Of a stretch of DNA of 5,750 nucleotides, positions 4,560 to 5,750 are shown piece after piece. How positions within the stretch are numbered: position 1 is the first letter of the stretch; each line of letters starts with the position of its first letter. This stretch comes from Burkholderiales bacterium (GTDB lineage: Bacteria > Pseudomonadota > Gammaproteobacteria > Burkholderiales > CAIKXV01): the NCBI GenBank assembly GCA_019751575.1, contig JAIENF010000282.1, positions 1 through 5,750 on the forward strand, given 5' to 3'. The notes below the pieces were generated by a model, which was given only the letters and a program-made list of their open reading frames with translations, had not been told where the DNA came from and did not search any database. The position numbers and the translations under genes were made by a program.

Positions 4560-5372
4560 ATGAAGGTTCGAACCAACGGCATCGATATCCACTACGTGAT
4601 CGAGGACCGCACCGGTGGCACCGGGCCGTGGCTCACGCTCTCGCATTCGCTCGGCTGCAACGTGACGATGTGGGACGACCAGATGGACGTGCTATCGGAG
4701 CGTTTTCGCGTGCTGCGTTTCGACACCCGCGGCCACGGACAGTCGAGCGCGCCCCCCGGTCCCTACACGCTGGACCAGCTCGCCGAGGACGTGCACGGCC
4801 TGTTCGCGCATCTCGGCATCGAGCGTACCCACTGGATCGGCCTGTCCATGGGCGGCATGATCGGCGAGACCTATGCGCTCGCGCATCCGGACGTGTTCCA
4901 GAGCCTGGTGCTGGCCGACACCACGAGCAAGCGGCCGCCGAACGCGCGGGAGATGTGGGGCGAGCGTATCCGCATCGCGCAGTCGCAGGGCATGCCGGCG
5001 CTGCTCGAGAGCACGCTCGCGCGCTGGTTCACCGCGCCGTTCCGTGCGGCGCGGCCCGACGTGATGGCCCGCATCGGCGCCGACATCCTGGCCACGCCGG
5101 TGGATGGCTTCGCCGGCTGCTGCGAGGCGATCTCCCGCGTCGACCTGGCGCACCGCCTGCACGAGATCCGCTGCCCGGTGCTGGTCATGGTCGGTGACCA
5201 GGACCATGGCACGCCACCCGAGATGGCGCGCGAGATCCATCGCAACCTGCCCGGGTCGCACCTGGTGATCATCCCGGATGCGTCGCACCTGTCGAACGTC
5301 GAACAGCCCGCGCTGTTCAACCGCGCGATACTCGACTTTCTCGCAGTGCACGCGCCAGCCGGTCGGGACTGA
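4560..5372 (+). CDS. Alpha/beta hydrolase, 3-oxoadipate enol-lactonase (PcaD)-like
   Basis: Encodes 270 residues, the usual length for PcaD/CatD, which hydrolyse beta-ketoadipate enol-lactone to 3-oxoadipate in the cytoplasm. The fold markers are in order: oxyanion loop SHSLG (28-32), FDTRGHGQSSAP (54-65), nucleophile elbow GLSMGG with Ser96, acid region VGDQDHGTPP with Asp215, and catalytic His243 in ASHLSNVEQP. The catalytic triad appears complete. The start at 4560 is favoured over upstream in-frame codons because AGGAG (4549-4553) sits 6 nt before it and the native N-terminus MKVRTNGIDIHYVIED follows at once; earlier codons run antisense through the CMD gene. It is divergent from the CMD gene, and its 3' end overlaps the convergent molybdenum hydroxylase gene by 56 bp. 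No canonical pca genes flank it, so its lactone or ester substrate may not be the classical one; other carbon-carbon or ester hydrolases of this family are possible. Confidence 0.9.
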   Translation: MKVRTNGIDIHYVIEDRTGGTGPWLTLSHSLGCNVTMWDDQMDVLSERFRVLRFDTRGHGQSSAPPGPYTLDQLAEDVHGLFAHLGIERTHWIGLSMGGMIGETYALAHPDVFQSLVLADTTSKRPPNAREMWGERIRIAQSQGMPALLESTLARWFTAPFRAARPDVMARIGADILATPVDGFAGCCEAISRVDLAHRLHEIRCPVLVMVGDQDHGTPPEMAREIHRNLPGSHLVIIPDASHLSNVEQPALFNRAILDFLAVHAPAGRD

Positions 5373-5750
5373 GCGGCAGTTCGGTCAGCGCCAGGCCGAA
5401 GTCGCGCAGCGCATCGGCGACCGCATTGGCCACCGCTGCGCCCACGCCTTCCGTGCCGCCCTCGCCGACGCCCTTGAGCCCCAGGCGGTTATGGGGCGAC
5501 GGCGCCAGGTTCACGCTGATCGCATCCACGCGCGGGAACTCGGTGGCGGTGGCGATCAGGTAGTCGGCGAAGGTTCCGGACAGCATCTGTCCTTCACGGT
5601 CAAAGACGAACTCCTCGAGCAGCGTGCCCGACAGGCCCTGCACCGATGCACCGATGACCTGGCCGTGGACGATCATCGGGTTGACCGGGTTGCCGCAGTC
5701 TTCGACGGTCAGCAGCCGGAGCACCTCGATCTGCGCCGTCTCTGGATCGA
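5317..5750 (-). CDS. Xanthine dehydrogenase/CoxL-type molybdenum hydroxylase large subunit, C-terminal part
   Basis: The visible 143 codons are the C-terminal end of a protein entering from the right edge; the full family is about 750-800 residues. These enzymes hydroxylate N-heterocycles, aldehydes or aromatic rings using a molybdenum cofactor, with FAD and 2Fe-2S partner subunits. Family marks are VEDCGNPVNPMIVHGQVIGA, the stretch GTFADYLIATATEFPRVD, and GLKGVGEGGTEGVGAAVANA. The Glu encoded at 5461-5463, in GVGEGG, corresponds to the catalytic glutamate near the cofactor. The end, LTELPLSPDRLARAL, matches the usual C-terminal 'lPltpe.l..al' pattern, followed by a short tail to TGA at 5319-5317. 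The tail overlaps the convergent hydrolase gene by 56 bp. The substrate cannot be inferred from this portion; partner subunits would lie further right. The family assignment is very sure. Confidence 0.92.
   Translation of the reverse strand, partial: DPETAQIEVLRLLTVEDCGNPVNPMIVHGQVIGASVQGLSGTLLEEFVFDREGQMLSGTFADYLIATATEFPRVDAISVNLAPSPHNRLGLKGVGEGGTEGVGAAVANAVADALRDFGLALTELPLSPDRLARALRESRVSRG

Noticed and set aside
4692..5351. Minus-strand open frame opposite the enol-lactonase-like gene
   Set aside because: No motif; the plus strand holds a complete catalytic triad and a good ribosome binding site.
1..5750. tRNA, rRNA, CRISPR array, transposon ends or phage genes
   Set aside because: None of the required structures, regularly spaced repeats, transposase motifs or terminal inverted repeats were seen.

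Overview
This window looks like chromosomal DNA from a GC-rich betaproteobacterium, probably Burkholderiales (Alcaligenaceae, Burkholderiaceae or Comamonadaceae type). The reasons are the strong G/C bias at third codon positions and a Bug/TctC-type periplasmic binding protein, a family greatly expanded in that order. I see no rRNA, tRNA, CRISPR array, insertion sequence or phage gene. The content is catabolic.

Layout, left to right. (1) Bases 1-121, minus strand: the first 40 codons of a gene leaving the window, with a near-perfect ribosome binding site. Its first ~22 residues resemble the N-terminus of Rieske ring-hydroxylating oxygenase alpha subunits; the last ~18 do not. (2) Bases 122-421: a gene-free divergent control region with a candidate minus-strand promoter and a perfect palindrome TGTGATCACA. 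(3) Bases 422-1468, plus: Bug/TctC solute-binding protein with a signal peptide. (4) Bases 1469-1573: a second control region with a TTGACA -35 element and two more GTGATCAC palindromes 19 bp apart. (5) Bases 1574-2734, plus: enolase-superfamily enzyme of the muconate-lactonizing (MLE) subgroup. (6) Bases 2757-3890, plus: M24 (creatinase/aminopeptidase P fold) protein, apparently starting at TTG and lacking most of the usual metal ligands. (7) Bases 3918-4505, minus: carboxymuconolactone decarboxylase (CMD)-family protein without the redox cysteines. (8) Bases 4560-5372, plus, divergent from (7) across 54 bp: alpha/beta hydrolase of the 3-oxoadipate enol-lactonase (PcaD) type. (9) Bases 5317-5750, minus: C-terminal end of a xanthine dehydrogenase/CoxL-type molybdenum hydroxylase large subunit, overlapping (8) tail to tail by 56 bp.

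Taken together, three families that act in succession in the beta-ketoadipate route (MLE-like cycloisomerase, CMD, enol-lactone hydrolase) sit beside a possible Rieske oxygenase, a molybdenum hydroxylase, an amidinohydrolase/peptidase-fold enzyme and a solute-binding protein. This suggests an uncharacterised pathway for a ring or N-heterocyclic carboxylate; the substrate cannot be read from sequence. The strongest new signal is the GTGATCAC palindrome: it occurs three times, only in the two intergenic regions before the Bug and MLE genes, and probably marks the operator of a local regulator encoded outside the window.
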